From contig OX578276.1 of NCBI GenBank assembly GCA_951217055.1, positions 138,815,582 to 138,879,581 of the forward strand: a DNA stretch of 64,000 nt. The letters are read 5' to 3'. The stretch comes from Gerris lacustris (Eukaryota; Arthropoda; Insecta; Hemiptera; Gerridae). Shown in pieces: positions 22,816 to 34,497 of this stretch. Position 1 is the first letter of the stretch. Each line of letters starts with the position of its first letter. The notes under the pieces were generated by a model. The model searched no databases. It was not told the DNA's origin and was given only the letters and a program-made list of their open reading frames with translations. The position numbers were made by a program, and so were the translations under genes.

Positions 22816-23700
22816 TTCTTTTCATAATCATGCAAACATCTGAACTAAATAAATCTTGATACTTTTTAAATGCTCGCCAGCCAAGAGCATTTCTCCTACT
22901 CACATTTTTCCTCGTTATTGTTATCGCGGCTTACTTTACTATAAACAAAATCTGAAACCAGTTCGACCTCCGAGTTGTGTTAGAAATAAATCGGGGGAAA
23001 AACTAAAGCAATGGTAGTAAATTCAGCAGGAAAAATTAATAACATTTTCCTGAAAAATTAAGGTACAAATATTAAAAAACCCGATGAAATTCCATTAATT
23101 AGTTTACAAGTTAAAAGCGAACATAATTTTTAGTTATTGTGATACTTTTGGTAAACGTCAAAGTTTGTTCACATCTGGTTTTTTTTTTTAAAAAAATTAT
23201 AAAAAAAGCAGTTAGTTCAAAACGGTCACCCATCCTAGTACTGACCTTGCCCAATGTTGCTTCCTCCTTCTGCCAATCAGCATTATTTTTCGTGGTAATA
23301 ACACCGAATTACCTTTTACTTAATTACTTTCCTTCTATGAATCGTCGGCACAATGCGTAGTTATCGAATTTAATCGCTACTCTTCAGGAGAGCAAAAATA
23401 ACAATTTTAATTCGATCTCAATAAATTAATAAATCAGCTGGCTCCCCACAGAATCTTCCAACTTTCAGTGTACTTTAGTGCTCGGCAGACCAAATACAAT
23501 ATCAGATACTTCACGTGTTTGAACAATTAGGTGTCCGAGAAAATATCATCTTTTTTAAACGTCAATTTGCTGTCTCGTTTGTTTACTTCTAAAAGAAATG
23601 TTATTACATATGGTACAATTATAACAAAAGCCTCCATATTGGGGATAGTACAATGAAAGTAATAAGTAATAATAATCAAGGCCTATTACACGAATAATAC
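22816..23700. other. AT-rich DNA without a supported feature
   Basis: The 73-codon frame at 23,139-23,360 is unassigned. The text CCTAGTACTGACCTTGCCCA near 23,233 is reminiscent of 5S-like or SINE text but is too short to call. Confidence 0.3.
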
Positions 23701-23775
23701 ATTAAAAAAATACGTGAGGTGTCACGGGACACCCGGTAGGAACGAATTTCCTTACGCTTTTCATTAAATATAAAC
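23701..23775 (+). repeat. Short interspersed repeat with GGGACACCCGGTAGG
   Basis: A block of about 75 bases, AAAATACGTGAGGTGTCACG followed by GGACACCCGGTAGGAACGAA, recurs at 45,127-45,200 with few differences. Shorter matches occur at 50,885-50,930 and possibly 63,270. No boundary or function is known. Confidence 0.5.
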
Positions 23776-24900
23776 CAAATCAGCAGCAATGTACCCAACT
23801 TTTATAATTATCTTTCATGATTTTCAATCCTGCTCCGTTGTCATGATCAGTCGAGTCAGTGTGAAAATACCCCTAAAATGAATACTAATAATACAACAGA
23901 TTGATTTATGTTTTATTATTTCAAATTACGATTTAGGATTTTTGAATATAATATAAACAATGGTGAAGAGTAAAAGGTCAAATAAATCAATATTCCTTCT
24001 GGCATCAAACTTAAATGGCTCACAATGATGTTTGTCGTAGGGGGCGCTCTGGACTGGGTATCGGAAGAAAACGAGAGATAGGTTCTAGGGGAAATTGACT
24101 GTGGTTGCAATTTGTCGGCCCCACGCCAAGCAAGGGTGGCTTTGACAGGTCGGTACAGTTCTTGATAAAACCCCGGGACTAGAATTCCATGCAAGATGTT
24201 ATACGGGTCCCTGGCCCCTGGCCGCAGCTAAATTAGTTCTTGCTCATCCTGTCCAAACGTCACTTAACGAGGCTTTAAATTATCTCGAAGACCAGGAGGC
24301 CTTGGGAATGTGGCAAATAACAAACCATATATAACCTGTCATTGCTAGCTTTGTACCAATAATAAGAATCAGTTAAAGCATGGGAAATGTTTCGATATAA
24401 TATGTTAGAGCAAATATTAATGGAGAAGCTAAATGCAGTTTGCATAAATACATTAACTCCGATATATGAATAAATGTAGTGGTAACTAAACCTTACAGTA
24501 ATTACTAATAATAAATAATGCTAATCCATTGCCCAGCAGCCTAGGGACAGCATTGGCATGTCAAAGGGATTATACTAATTATAGTTATAAAGAAATAACT
24601 AATATTTACTATAATTAAAGAAAATAAAACTTTGAGCGGATCTTACACGGTCAATCGCTATGACAAACAGGCCGAAGTTTGACTTTCCTTTTTTGTTCAA
24701 ATATTTAGAAATCCGAGCTTCAACTACTGGTAATGAATTTAGGAATGCTTGATTGCAAATTTCTCCACTTTCTAAATAAAAAAAATAGGAACTGATTCTT
24801 AAAAATTATAATATATTAAAACTAAGAGTGGACTATATTTTAAGTGAAAGGGATAAAAGTCGTAAAAAGAATGACAGGTTTTCACAAAGCATAATACAAT
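23776..24900. other. Unassigned DNA
   Basis: 24,020-24,330 is less AT-rich. A plus frame near 24,231-24,330 reads LVLAHPVQTSLNEALNYLED and the minus frame at 23,916-24,194 overlaps it. Neither is recognised. Confidence 0.25.
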
Positions 24901-24901
24901 A

Positions 24902-24904
<3 letters not shown>

Positions 24905-24973
<69 letters not shown>

Positions 24974-25150
24974 TAAGTAAGTTTTTTAAGTTTTATAGGT
25001 AGTATTCATCCTACGGAAAGATTAAATTTTAATTTAAATCAAACTATAATTATCATCAACTACGGGAGCCATACAGAGAAAAATAGGTCCAAGCACCGGG
25101 ACTTGAACCACAGGCCTCTTATATATCCTTTACAGGCGCTCTAAAAAAAA
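24905..25150 (-). mobile_element. tRNA-derived SINE with A-rich and (TA)n tail
   Basis: On the minus strand GTGGTTCAAGTCCCGGTGC (near 25,098-25,116) contains a perfect B-box GGTTCAAGTCCC. Downstream on that strand comes a body of about 130 bases and then poly(A) (T run at 24,940-24,969), followed by (TA)n at 24,907-24,940. Internal pol III box, short body and A-rich tail are the SINE plan. The A-box end near 25,140 is not clear. Confidence 0.55.
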
Positions 25151-25339
25151 ATAATACAGGCACTCTATAAAAAATAATTAAAGATTGTTTAAAATAATGA
25201 CAAGAATTTAGTATTATGGGAGGAGTAACAAGGAAAGATGGGAATTTCGTTGAAGGAATCTGCGGTAGAAATGTTATGAGGTGGTTGAATGCGTTGCATC
25301 TGACTGTCAGTTGACTGACAGGTGTAAGAAACCTCGTGA

Positions 25340-25710
25340 TTTTTTTTAGACGAACAAAAGTATCAATTTAGCAATATTTAATGTTCATAGGCTAGGCGGT
25401 TGAAATTAATCTGGGGCTACTTTCGAATAAATCAGATGACTACTTTTAAAGATATAGATGTAAATAAATGTATGTTTTTGCGCATGTGGAAGAAAAACAA
25501 ATGGGTGCAGAAGGTTGGAACATACATGGTTGGAACATAACAATGGGCCAATTATAAGTTACCCTCCCAATTTCATTAAATCAGACGAATTGCTTTTAAG
25601 ATAAGTTGGCTCACAAGAATTGAGTGACAGACACAGGACTAAAATGTTCCCTGTAGTATGAAACGGATTTCTGTCTTGAAAATTTTGAAGTCGAAGACAT
25701 ATACAATTTT
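25340..25710 (+). mobile_element. TAGACTGCC-family repeat, truncated both ends
   Basis: Matches the first subfamily from the CAATTTAGCA block through ATCTGGGGCTA and GCAGAAGGTTGGAAC to the GAAACGGATTTCTGTCTTG block. The terminal hairpin is missing. Confidence 0.6.
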
Positions 25711-27085
25711 CAATGAATTAATAAATTAACCGATGTAACATTTTTTTAGTAGCTTGAGTGTTTCTTCCTCGATCTTATAAAATCTTGTAGATTCATATTC
25801 ATACTTTTAGGAAGGTCTTAATGTCATTTTGTACAATATTATTTCACTCTTCATTAACAGCGATTTAAAGCTCTTTAAAAGACTTTCAGTCCTTTTTCTG
25901 AATATCAACCTCTTCAAGATGGTCATCCATTAGCTGAGTTATATGAGGTTGAACATAATCTTCGTTAGAAGGAGTCATTCGCCGATGTAAAGGCCAGATG
26001 GGACCACGTGCATTTTACGGTTACCAGTTTAGTTAAAATACTATTACTTCATAGTCACTACATAGTTATATTACAAAAGTCAAGGTCAATGTTCAAGGTC
26101 AGTGTCAATTGAATTCATTAATAACATTTCTAGAGATTTTGAGATGGAGACAAATAGGCAAGAACTGACGCTTGATTTAAAGAAACATTGTGATAAATAG
26201 TGAACTAAATCTTGTCTTGGACGCGAAACGTTAAATTAAAGTAGAAAATTTTGGTAAGAGGAATGCTTGCTTTCAGTTTTATTTTGTTGTGGGATGAGAA
26301 CACTTGGCTGTTCGAGCTTTTGATAGCCAGGGAAGCAGAAGGAAGTAATCAGTGTGAGATTACAGGAGCTCCCGGGAGCCGTGGATTCCTTGATCCCCAA
26401 TCTACCATCCGAAACCCCTTCACAGACTCGGAGATAGAGCCGCCAGAACAATATCGGCACGGCAACCAATAAATCACACAGCATCCCAGCAAATTTCCAA
26501 CCCTATGTGTCTTTAAGCCTGCACAACTCGTTACACTTGCCTTAATAATGTTCCTGAGTAAGGGCGTAAAACGCGACAATTTGTTAGGGGTTTTTGTTAA
26601 TAAGAGATACCGACGTCAAGGCTAAAATAATTTACCTTCTTTGAAATGAAGATTTTAATGGGACCAAGAGAAAAGCGGTTAGGGTAAAGCACGATTTTAC
26701 ATAGACTTACACTGCAATCATTTGTGGGTTTTTAAGCGTCCTAACGTTTAAAAGATTATATTATCTATTAAACTGGAGAACAAAATGTCTTGAACTCCGT
26801 AACATTTAATTTAATGTATCAACTCAAAAACAATATTTTTTAAATAAAACAATTTATAAAGAAATAAATATAAATGAGAAAACCCACATATTTCACATTA
26901 TAGCCCGAAAAAAATTGGTTTCGTCATGCCAAAAATCTTTTTTCAGTCTTATTTGATTTTTTTTGTCCCTGATGTCGAAATCTTTAGAGGGCTTATGAAC
27001 CCTCATCTAGTCATCGAATCAAGCTGAAAGTTGACAAGTTCTCTAAAATAACGATTAAATTTTCATTCCTCTTATCAATTTGGCT
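25711..27085. other. Unassigned DNA, GC-richer patch at 26.3-26.6 kb
   Basis: Opposed frames of 73-82 codons at 26,236-26,579 lie in a GC-richer patch. They overlap on both strands and show no domain. The patch may be an interspersed repeat. Confidence 0.3.
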
Positions 27086-27121
27086 TTCCTGTCTTGATGT
27101 GGTGTAATAGTAAAATTGAAG
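27086..27121 (+). repeat. Outer inverted repeat, left arm
   Basis: CCTGTCTTGATGTGGTGTAA and following bases pair with the right arm at 28,304-28,337 (complement, three or four mismatches in about 34 bases). The pair encloses the piggyBac-like element, so it may be an older element into which that one inserted. Confidence 0.5.
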
Positions 27122-27149
27122 AGAGATTTGACTTATTCACTATTCATTA

Positions 27150-28249
27150 CCCTTAATAACCTAGCGTTGCCATATGGCAACAGCAAAACTCCCTCCCTTT
27201 ATTATTGTCTGGAGAGGTCCAAGTTAATATTGAACTTTTTAAATGTGAATATTATGTCAAAAGAAGGACTAAATTGATTTTTCATCATTAGATTTATTTG
27301 TTTGGTGCAACACGTATGCAACAAGACAGGTTTAAAAAATGGGTTATTCCAAATTTGAGACACGGAAAGAATTTTAATTTTTTTAATTAATTAATTAATT
27401 AAAAGAATTTTAATTTTTTTAATTAATTAATTAATTAAATAATTTTATTATTGGTAATGAAACTATTAGAATAAAGAGTGATTAAAAATATAAAATTATT
27501 GCAGTTTCACAAAATTTAATTTTTCTGCCCTAAATTGAGCGTCAATTTGAAAGTTGCCATATGGCAACGCTAGGACATTAGCCTTACAGTTTTTGTTCTA
27601 AGTGGTAATTTTATTCAGTCATATTTATATACAAAGTTTTAATGTTTTTTTGCCTAATGTTCATTTTTATTGATTATTTTCTAAATATTTCTCAATTAGT
27701 CTCTAAATCTTGTAATTATTTTTGTTGAACAAGTATAATTAATAATTAGTAACAAATATTATTGGGCTATACTTTTAAAAATAATATGTATATAATAATA
27801 TCTATATTTTTTTTATTACAATTGAATAATACATATATATTTTTAAAGGTAATAACAAAAACACATGCGTAAAACAAAAAATTAAGAAATAATTACATAA
27901 TTTTACAGAAAAAAACATGATACATAATACAAATAATGAAAAAAAAAAAAAAAATTTACTTTTTTGTTCTTTTAAATAAATTTAGTATTTTGTTAGTATT
28001 ATTTGTACTTTTTTGACCTAAAATTTATTTTACATACATTTTGTAAAAGAAATTATTAAAAAATTACTGAGAAAAAAAACTGTAGGGCTAATGTCCTAGC
28101 GTTGCCATATGGCAACAGCCCAAATTTGGGGTAAGGAATTTATTTCAATTTTTTTAAACATTTTTTACATATTAAGGGACCTCTTAACAGACAAAATCCC
28201 CAGAAAAAACCGAACAATTCCCCAAAAAAATAATTCGGGCAGTTAAGGG
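27150..28249. mobile_element. piggyBac-like non-autonomous element
   Basis: The right end reads GGGCAGTTAAGGG followed by TTAA (28,250-28,253). The left end reads CCCTTAATAACC after ATTA (27,146-27,149). CCCTTAA ends at a TTAA target are the piggyBac pattern; the left target copy is off by one base. The interior has no transposase. It holds three copies of the 16-bp perfect palindrome GTTGCCATATGGCAAC, at 27,166-27,181, 27,553-27,568 and 28,101-28,116. They sit in longer GTCCTAGC-flanked contexts that are inverted relative to each other. These may be transposase binding sites. Confidence 0.5.
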
Positions 28250-28303
28250 TTAAAGAAACTCGCCACAAGAAATATAATTTGTTTACTATGTGAAAACGTT
28301 CTC

Positions 28304-28337
28304 TACAATTTTACTACTACACCAAATCAAGACAGGT
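28304..28337 (-). repeat. Outer inverted repeat, right arm
   Basis: Read on the minus strand: CCTGTCTTGATTTGGTGTAG, matching the left arm at 27,086. Confidence 0.5.
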
Positions 28338-28845
28338 CAGTATGCCCTGTACGAGGTACTGTATGGGGGTACGAAAAAAGATATCGGGGGGCACGCGAAA
28401 AAAAAAAATCTAAGTAATGGTGGACAAAAAATATTTATTAATTAAATTTAAAATAATTTATATAAAGAAGTTTAGATTTTTAAAAACAAATCTTATTTTA
28501 AAATTGTTTTTAGTAATATACGCGTTCATTTTTAAAATAAAATATACGTGCTAACATCTTCGGAATTTATTTAATTACACGTTAAATGAAAAAGTAGCGC
28601 TCTAAAAGCAAAATTGAAGGAGTGAGGTTAAATTAATTGAAAGGGCATTCTCGTCCTATTTGTACATAAAAAATATGTACCGAAGTAGACTTTTTGCAAC
28701 GCCTGATTTAAGACTGTGTCTTACCTGTAATATAATACCAGATTTTAAAAAGCTAAGTTCTTCAAAACAAGCCCAAGGGTCTCATTGAAATATTGTTACC
28801 CTTAAATGCTAATGGTAATTGGATGGCTGGTATAATTGGATAAGC

Positions 28846-29470
28846 CTTCGTCGATTCGACTAACATATGAAGAAAATACATTTTTTTGGTTGAAACTACA
28901 CTTTCATAAAGAGAAAACTATTTAGAACTCATTATTAAATCCATAAAGAGAAAACTATTTAGAACTCATTATTAAATCTTTTAGTGAGATATACAAACAT
29001 TTTATGACAAATAACTTAGTAGGAACATCAGAAGAATCTGAAATTGAGTGAACATTAATGCACCAGGTCCCATGCCCCAGGCCAAAAGCCCTAGGCTCTT
29101 TGCTAAGTGCTCCAGGCCCCAGATTATCGGCCATTGGTCTCTGGCCCAAGGCCAATTACCCTAGGCCCATTGCCCCTTACCCTTAGGCCTATCGCGCCTT
29201 ACCCCAGGCCCATTTTCCCAGGCTATAGGCTCATTTGACGACCAATTAATTCCTTACGTTTATTACTAAACGTTAGTCGAATCGACGAAGTAGCTTTGAC
29301 GGGAATTTGCCAGAAAACGAGTTTATGCTCAAAAGGACTACTACCGCTACACTGGCAGGTGTGTTACTAACCAGTGCAAGCACTGCAGAAGGATGGGGTA
29401 CCCATCACCATCGCATACGAGCGTAAAAGGTTAAGGTTCAAACTGTGCTCGTCGATTCGACTACCATTAG
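28846..29470. repeat. Inverted CGTCGATTCGACTA repeats around a CCAGGCCC-rich block
   Basis: CTTCGTCGATTCGACTAAC at 28,846-28,864 and its exact complement at 29,272-29,290 form a perfect 19-bp inverted pair. A third copy (CTCGTCGATTCGACTACC) lies near 29,449-29,466. Between the first two lies 29,060-29,230, made of imperfect repeats of CCAGGCCCA/CCTTGCCC-like words. A direct duplication of about 37 bases (CATAAAGAGAAAACTATTTA and following) sits at 28,906-28,978. A related TACATTTT...GTTGAAACTACAC text follows the right inverted repeat of the 45.4-kb element at 47,650. Confidence 0.5.
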
Positions 29471-30208
29471 TATTCCAGAGTTAAGTGTAATTTGATTGAA
29501 CAGAAATAATATAATAATTGTTACCAATAATTTAAAGCCAATAAAATTTATAATTTTTATAGTTTTTATTTTTTTTAAAGGTCATTTTCTGTGATGAAAG
29601 GGGACTAAATCAACCATACTCAAGTCAATTACAATTATTTTCTCATATAACTTGTGCGGTTGTTTTTTTGATCAGCTTTAATTTTTTAAGCATGACCATA
29701 CCCTCACACAGTCAACCCTAGTTTCTATTTGTTAAGCAAGAACTTCAGACAACCTTAAACTCAAACTGTCCCCTTCCCATATATTTTAGGAGTTGTAACT
29801 ATATCCTCTCAGAATTATTTGAGGGCGTCGAAAGTTAAGGGATGTTACCAAAAGTGAATTTTATAAACTTAACATTAAATTCAATTGATTAAAGCATACA
29901 AATGTGAAAATGGTTATTCTATAAGCCGCGGCACTGCTATATTTACATGCATTAAAATGCATTTATCTCATTTTTCCAAAATGTTACTTGCACTCCTTTG
30001 TTTCTGACCTCCTCACTTGAGTTATTTTTTCGGGGAAGGGGAACTATTTCCTTTTAAGGGACTAAAAACTCAGGAAAGCATCACTTATTAAATTAATATA
30101 GGGAGGATAATATGAATTTAGTGGTACGATTCAGAATAATTTAACGCTAAGGGGCACGCGAGTCAAATAAGGTTGGGAACGTCTGCCCTATGTGATTAAG
30201 ATTCCTAT
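29471..30208. other. AT-rich DNA without a supported feature
   Basis: Nothing recognised on either strand. Confidence 0.4.
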
Positions 30209-30830
30209 TTTTACTACGTTTTTATTAGCTTGCTTTCTTGTTTGTTTGTTTGTTTGTCCGGTACAAATCTGGCAAACGATTTTTAACTAACTTCCCGAAT
30301 AGCTATAGACATTTGAAACTTTTAGCATAGAACACGATGACAATGCATTATTTTAATACTTTTAGCCATCATTCAGCAGAATTTAATTGGTATTCAGCAA
30401 ATTTTGCTGTACGGAAAGTAAGTTCGGGAAAAACCCGCGTTATTTTATTTGTGTTGTCATGTCCCATATTTACGCAATCTTCATTTTGACGGGTCTCGAA
30501 TTTGTGATAGATAAACATTGAATGACAGCAAAAAAGGAAATATCGATTATATTATTTATCGATTATATTATTTCAAATATATCGATGGCACGCTTTAGAT
30601 TTGGTGTTGGGGAGATCCGTTGAACAAAGATTTGTCCTTTTATAGGTTTAAGATCCCCTCTCTAGATGGTTGTCATTTATGTGAAGTAAATACATTCGGA
30701 ACTATTTTTTTTTCACTGACATTATATATTATATAACAATAACAATAATATTATCAACATTACATACGATTCAACAGAAAATTTAAAAACGTAGTATATC
30801 AAAAGTTCTTTTTATCTTGAAATTATTTCG
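30209..30830 (+). mobile_element. Interspersed element, copy 1 (TTTGTCCGGTACAAATCT type)
   Basis: Homologous, in the same order, to the minus strand of 41,400-42,712. The shared blocks include AGCTTGCTTTCTTGTTTGTT, AACTTCCCGAATAGCTA, TTCAGCAGAATTTAATT, a TCTCTAGATGGTTGTCATTT block and an AAAACGTAGTATAT block. Here the two halves are about 85 bases apart; in the other copy about 780 bases separate them. It has no coding capacity. Confidence 0.6.
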
Positions 30831-31595
30831 TCTTCTCTTTACTGTCAAACACAAATTACTTATTTGTCTTTTAATCATGCAAAGAAAAGTAATCCGGTGA
30901 TTACCACTTTTAAGGACTTAAGGAAAAGTCCTTAAAAGTTTATAATAATACAGAGAGGGAATGAATACAGTGTTTAACTACCATCAGTCAGCTAATAGTT
31001 GCTAGTACGGCCATTGACAATAAAATCAGATAATTTAATTTTTTCTTCTAATGTTAATTCTATATTATGTAAATTTTAGAAAAATCTCTGTATAAAAATC
31101 TAACGAAAATTATATAAATTCACAAAAAAAAACTTTATATTATTTTACATCTATTTTAATTTCTTGACAATCCATAATCTTTAGTTTGTACACAAGAACA
31201 AGACCCTCCTCTTATATAAGATTTAATTTATACAAATAGGTTTCTATTTCGAATTAAGAACATTTTCTTCAGAGGACTAAAAACTACTTTGTGGTTTTTG
31301 TTTTATAAAACGTTACAAAAGAAAAATTATATGATTAACTCACGTGGTTCACAAACCAGTAAGAATAGCTGAATTAAGGATCGTCACCTGCAACAAATAA
31401 AAAAAAAAAAATTACAGCTACCTGCAACAATGATTTTTATGTGGGGTAAATATTATTATTTTATTTTTTTAAATTTTATTGGATAACAAAATTGTACTTG
31501 AATTGTTAATTTAAATTAATTGTATTTAATTGAAGGTTTTCTATGGTAGACTTGAGAGTAGAACTAAAACAGTGATGGTGTTGTTCTTTTTTATT
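30831..31595. other. AT-rich DNA without a supported feature
   Basis: Nothing recognised. The 61-codon frame at 31,506-31,691 spans the edge of the next repeat. Confidence 0.4.
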
Positions 31596-32858
31596 AGGGT
31601 TTCGTTGGTAAAACCAAAAAAAAAAAACCCTTATAGTTTCGTTCCTGTGTCCGTGTGTCACTCTGTACGGTTCTAATAACTTTTGAACCAAAAAATATTA
31701 AAACGTGAAACTTTCCAGTATAAAAGATCGTTTTGACGCGCACACAGAAAAAATATAGCAAACTCAATATTAGCAGCTGTTCAAATTCAAAATGGCGGAT
31801 ATTTCACGTCGCGAAATTTTTTTTTTTTTTTTAAATTTTGAGTGGGGTATCAAATGAAAGGTATTGAAGAGTAGAATAGAAATATATATACCACTTAGGG
31901 ATAGTGCTCAATTTTCAGCGCCATTTAGTCAAAAAACATCGAAATTTTGCGTGTCCCCCCCCCTAAAATCGTATTTCCGCTATTACTAAAAATATAGAAA
32001 AATATGCAAAATGTGTGGTCTGCTGGGCCATAGAAAAAATAAGATTAGCAATTTGATCTGATTTACTGGAAATCCAAGATGGCGGATAATTCACGTCACT
32101 CGAGAAAAAATTTTTTTTTTAAATTTTAATTGGGGTATCAAATGAAAGGTATTGAAGAGTAGAATAGAAATATATATACCACTTAGGGATAGTGTTTAAT
32201 TTTCAGCGCCATTTTGTCAAAAAACATCGAATTTTTGCGTGTCCCCCCCCCCTAAAATCGTATTTCCGCTATTACTAAAAATATAGAAAAATATGCAAAA
32301 TGTGTGGTCTGCTGGGCCATAGAAAAAATAAGATTAGCAATTTGATCTGATTTACTGGAAATACAAGATGGCGGATAATTCACGTCACTCGAGAAAATTT
32401 TTTTTTTTTAAATTTTGAGTAGGGTATCAAATGAAAGGTATTGAAGAGTAGATTACAAATATATATACCTCTTAGGGATAGTGTTTAATTTTCGGCACCA
32501 TTTTGTCAAAAAACTTCGAAATTTTGTGTGTCCCCCCCCCCCCCTAAAATCGAATTTCTCTATTACTAAAAATATAGAAAAATATGCAAAATGTGTGGTT
32601 TTCTGGGCCATAGAAAAAATAAGATTTGCAATTTGATCTGATTTACTGGAAATCCAAGATGGCGGATAATTCACGTCACTCGAGAAATTTTTTTTTTTTA
32701 AATTTTAAGTGGGGTATCAAATGAAAGGTATTGAAGAGTAGATTACAAATATATATACCACTTAGGGATAGTGTTTAATTTTCGGCGCCATTTTGTCAAA
32801 CCCCCCCCCCCCCCCCCCCTCCCGTCTAATTTTGTGTTCACAATACCAACGAAACCCT
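31596..32858. mobile_element. AGGGTTTCGTTGGTA-ended element with an internal 289-bp tandem array
   Basis: Exact 15-bp inverted ends AGGGTTTCGTTGGTA at 31,596-31,610 and complement at 32,844-32,858. The left end is followed by a complementary GGTAAAACC. Inside are four tandem units of 288-290 bp; the shared word GGGTATCAAATGAAAGGTAT begins at 31,845, 32,133, 32,422 and 32,712. Each unit holds T-rich text, CACTTAGGGATAGTGT, a C-run before TAAAATCG, and AAGATGGCGGAT. The layout parallels 9025-9707. The C-runs differ in length between units. Confidence 0.75.
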
Positions 32859-33129
32859 TTTTACGTGAGACTTCACGCCTTACCAATTTATTTTATTTCA
32901 CAAAGCTTTCTCCCAGGGAACCTGAGCTTCATCAGTGTGTCGAATGGTAGAATACTATAAGTTTAGAGAAATTAGTCAAATGAAAAAAGCAATTAAGAAA
33001 TTAGGCAATAAATGTCTTACCAAATAATGATAAAGTGGATTAATATTACTTATTAGAAATGTTTAGAAATAGATAATAATAATTGATTTTTTAAAAGTAA
33101 TTATAATCAGGTAACATAATATAAGGGAA
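32859..33129. other. Unassigned DNA
   Basis: Text just right of the tandem element includes TTTCTCCCAGGGAACCTGAG near 32,910. No feature is supported. Confidence 0.3.
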
Positions 33130-33860
33130 AAAGATGTATTTTATGATGTCTTGGTGAAATGCTTGGGATAAACTGAGAGGACAGGAGTTGTACAAGATTA
33201 TTAGGATGGTGAGTTATGGATTCATGGAATTTTCTATATCGGGATATGGTCAGATTTCGGACAAGGGGCACAATCAAATCTTCATGAAGAGTAAGGATAA
33301 AAACATAGAAAGGAGCATTGGTTATTTTTCAAAGGATTTTGACTGCAGGATTTGAACGACGGGAATTGGAAAACTTGGTGGTGACCCACACTTCCAGACC
33401 GTAGGTCCAAGCTGGTTTTAGAACTACATTATAAACACGAAGCTTCTTGAACTACGATCAAGAAGACCGAGCAGTAACTTGTATCGTCGTGTGATGTCAG
33501 CACGTTTTGTTTTAGGGTGCAGTTGCCTCGTTAATCGATGGCCAAGGAAAAGGCCAAGGTATCGGACGGAGTCTGACTGCGAGATGGGAATTTGATTGAG
33601 GATGACTGGGGGATAGGTGTTATGACGAAGAGCAAATGTGATGTGCACACTTTTCTGTTCATTTATCTTTATCCCCCATTTTCTTAACCAAGGTTCGAGA
33701 AGTAACAAATGACTGTGGATATTATCGGATGCAAGATCGGATCATCTGCGAAGGTGGCAAGTAATGCTAAGGGATGCTGGGGAATATCATGAGTATATAA
33801 GGAATAGAGGAGAGGTCCTAGAATACTGCCCTGAGGTACTCCAGCACACACAGGGCAGAA
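33130..33860 (-). pseudogene. Jockey-like LINE reverse transcriptase, C-terminal fragment
   Basis: The minus strand encodes the palm-to-thumb part of a LINE RT. ALLATFADDPILHPI near 33,720-33,770 carries the catalytic FADD. It is followed in frame by WLRKWGIKINEQKSVHITF, then DSVRYLGLFLGHRLTRQLH, and after a frame break PAWTYGLEVW near 33,385-33,420. The C-terminal tail (LVRNLTISRYRKFHES) reaches about 33,150. It matches the 47.8-50.3 kb pseudogene motif for motif, so both come from one family. Everything before FADD is missing apart from about 80 bases, making this a 5'-truncated copy. Confidence 0.75.
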
Positions 33861-33908
33861 AACGGAAAGGAATCCAAGACTTCCACGAAAAAAACCTTTC
33901 AGATTATT

Positions 33909-33910
33909 TT

Positions 33911-34005
<95 letters not shown>
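33909..34005. repeat. (TA)n microsatellite
   Basis: An almost pure TA tract of about 97 bases. The Tyr-Ile repeat in the overlapping 102-codon frame is a by-product. Confidence 0.95.
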
Positions 34006-34007
<2 letters not shown>

Positions 34008-34497
34008 AATGTTGTTTTTCTTTGCTTTTTATGAAAGGTTTATCACAGTTGTTTATTATAGAGATTACCTAGTGTCACATTACTATATTATAGTAGTCAA
34101 AGTTCTATCCCCAGAAAAAAGTTAAGGCTACATTCATTTATTACTGTGAATTTATTAATATGACAAGCACTGATAATACCCAAAGTTAAGACCTCATAAA
34201 GAACAAAAGTTACAATGATAAATAGACAAATGCATCAAGGAAAATTTAATTTTGAAATAAAACAACATTTTCAAACTAGAATAAGCTCTTAGGAGGGTTA
34301 TTTTAAAAGTTAGGGTTGGTTAGCTAAATTTATCCTTAAGTGTCTTTTCTCTGACAGAATAAATTATAGCTAATTCATTAGTAATTTATTCCAGAAAATT
34401 TAAATGGGCACCCTCAGGGCCGAAGAGTGTTTACAGGCAAGTGTTTACCAAAAAACATCTTTATAATTCCCAGGCCCTAAAAGAGCCATAAGTCTAT

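Noticed and set aside
24231..24336. Frame reading LVLAHPVQTSLNEALNYLED
   Set aside because: It looks protein-like but is only about 35 codons, has no identifiable family and no supporting splice sites. It is too weak to call.
25095..25120. tRNA gene suggested by GGTTCAAGTCCC
   Set aside because: There is a B-box only. No acceptor stem, anticodon arm or matching 5' half can be folded; a SINE fits better.
26236..26579. Possible host exon in a GC-richer patch
   Set aside because: Frames of similar length are open on both strands and in two minus frames, with no recognised domain or convincing splice sites.
31845..32830. Regularly spaced repeats as a CRISPR-like array
   Set aside because: Units are 288-290 bp and similar throughout, with no short repeat and unique spacer pattern, in eukaryotic DNA.
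33764..34072. 102-codon frame with Tyr-Ile repeats
   Set aside because: It is generated by the (TA)n microsatellite; there is no protein-like composition beyond the repeat.
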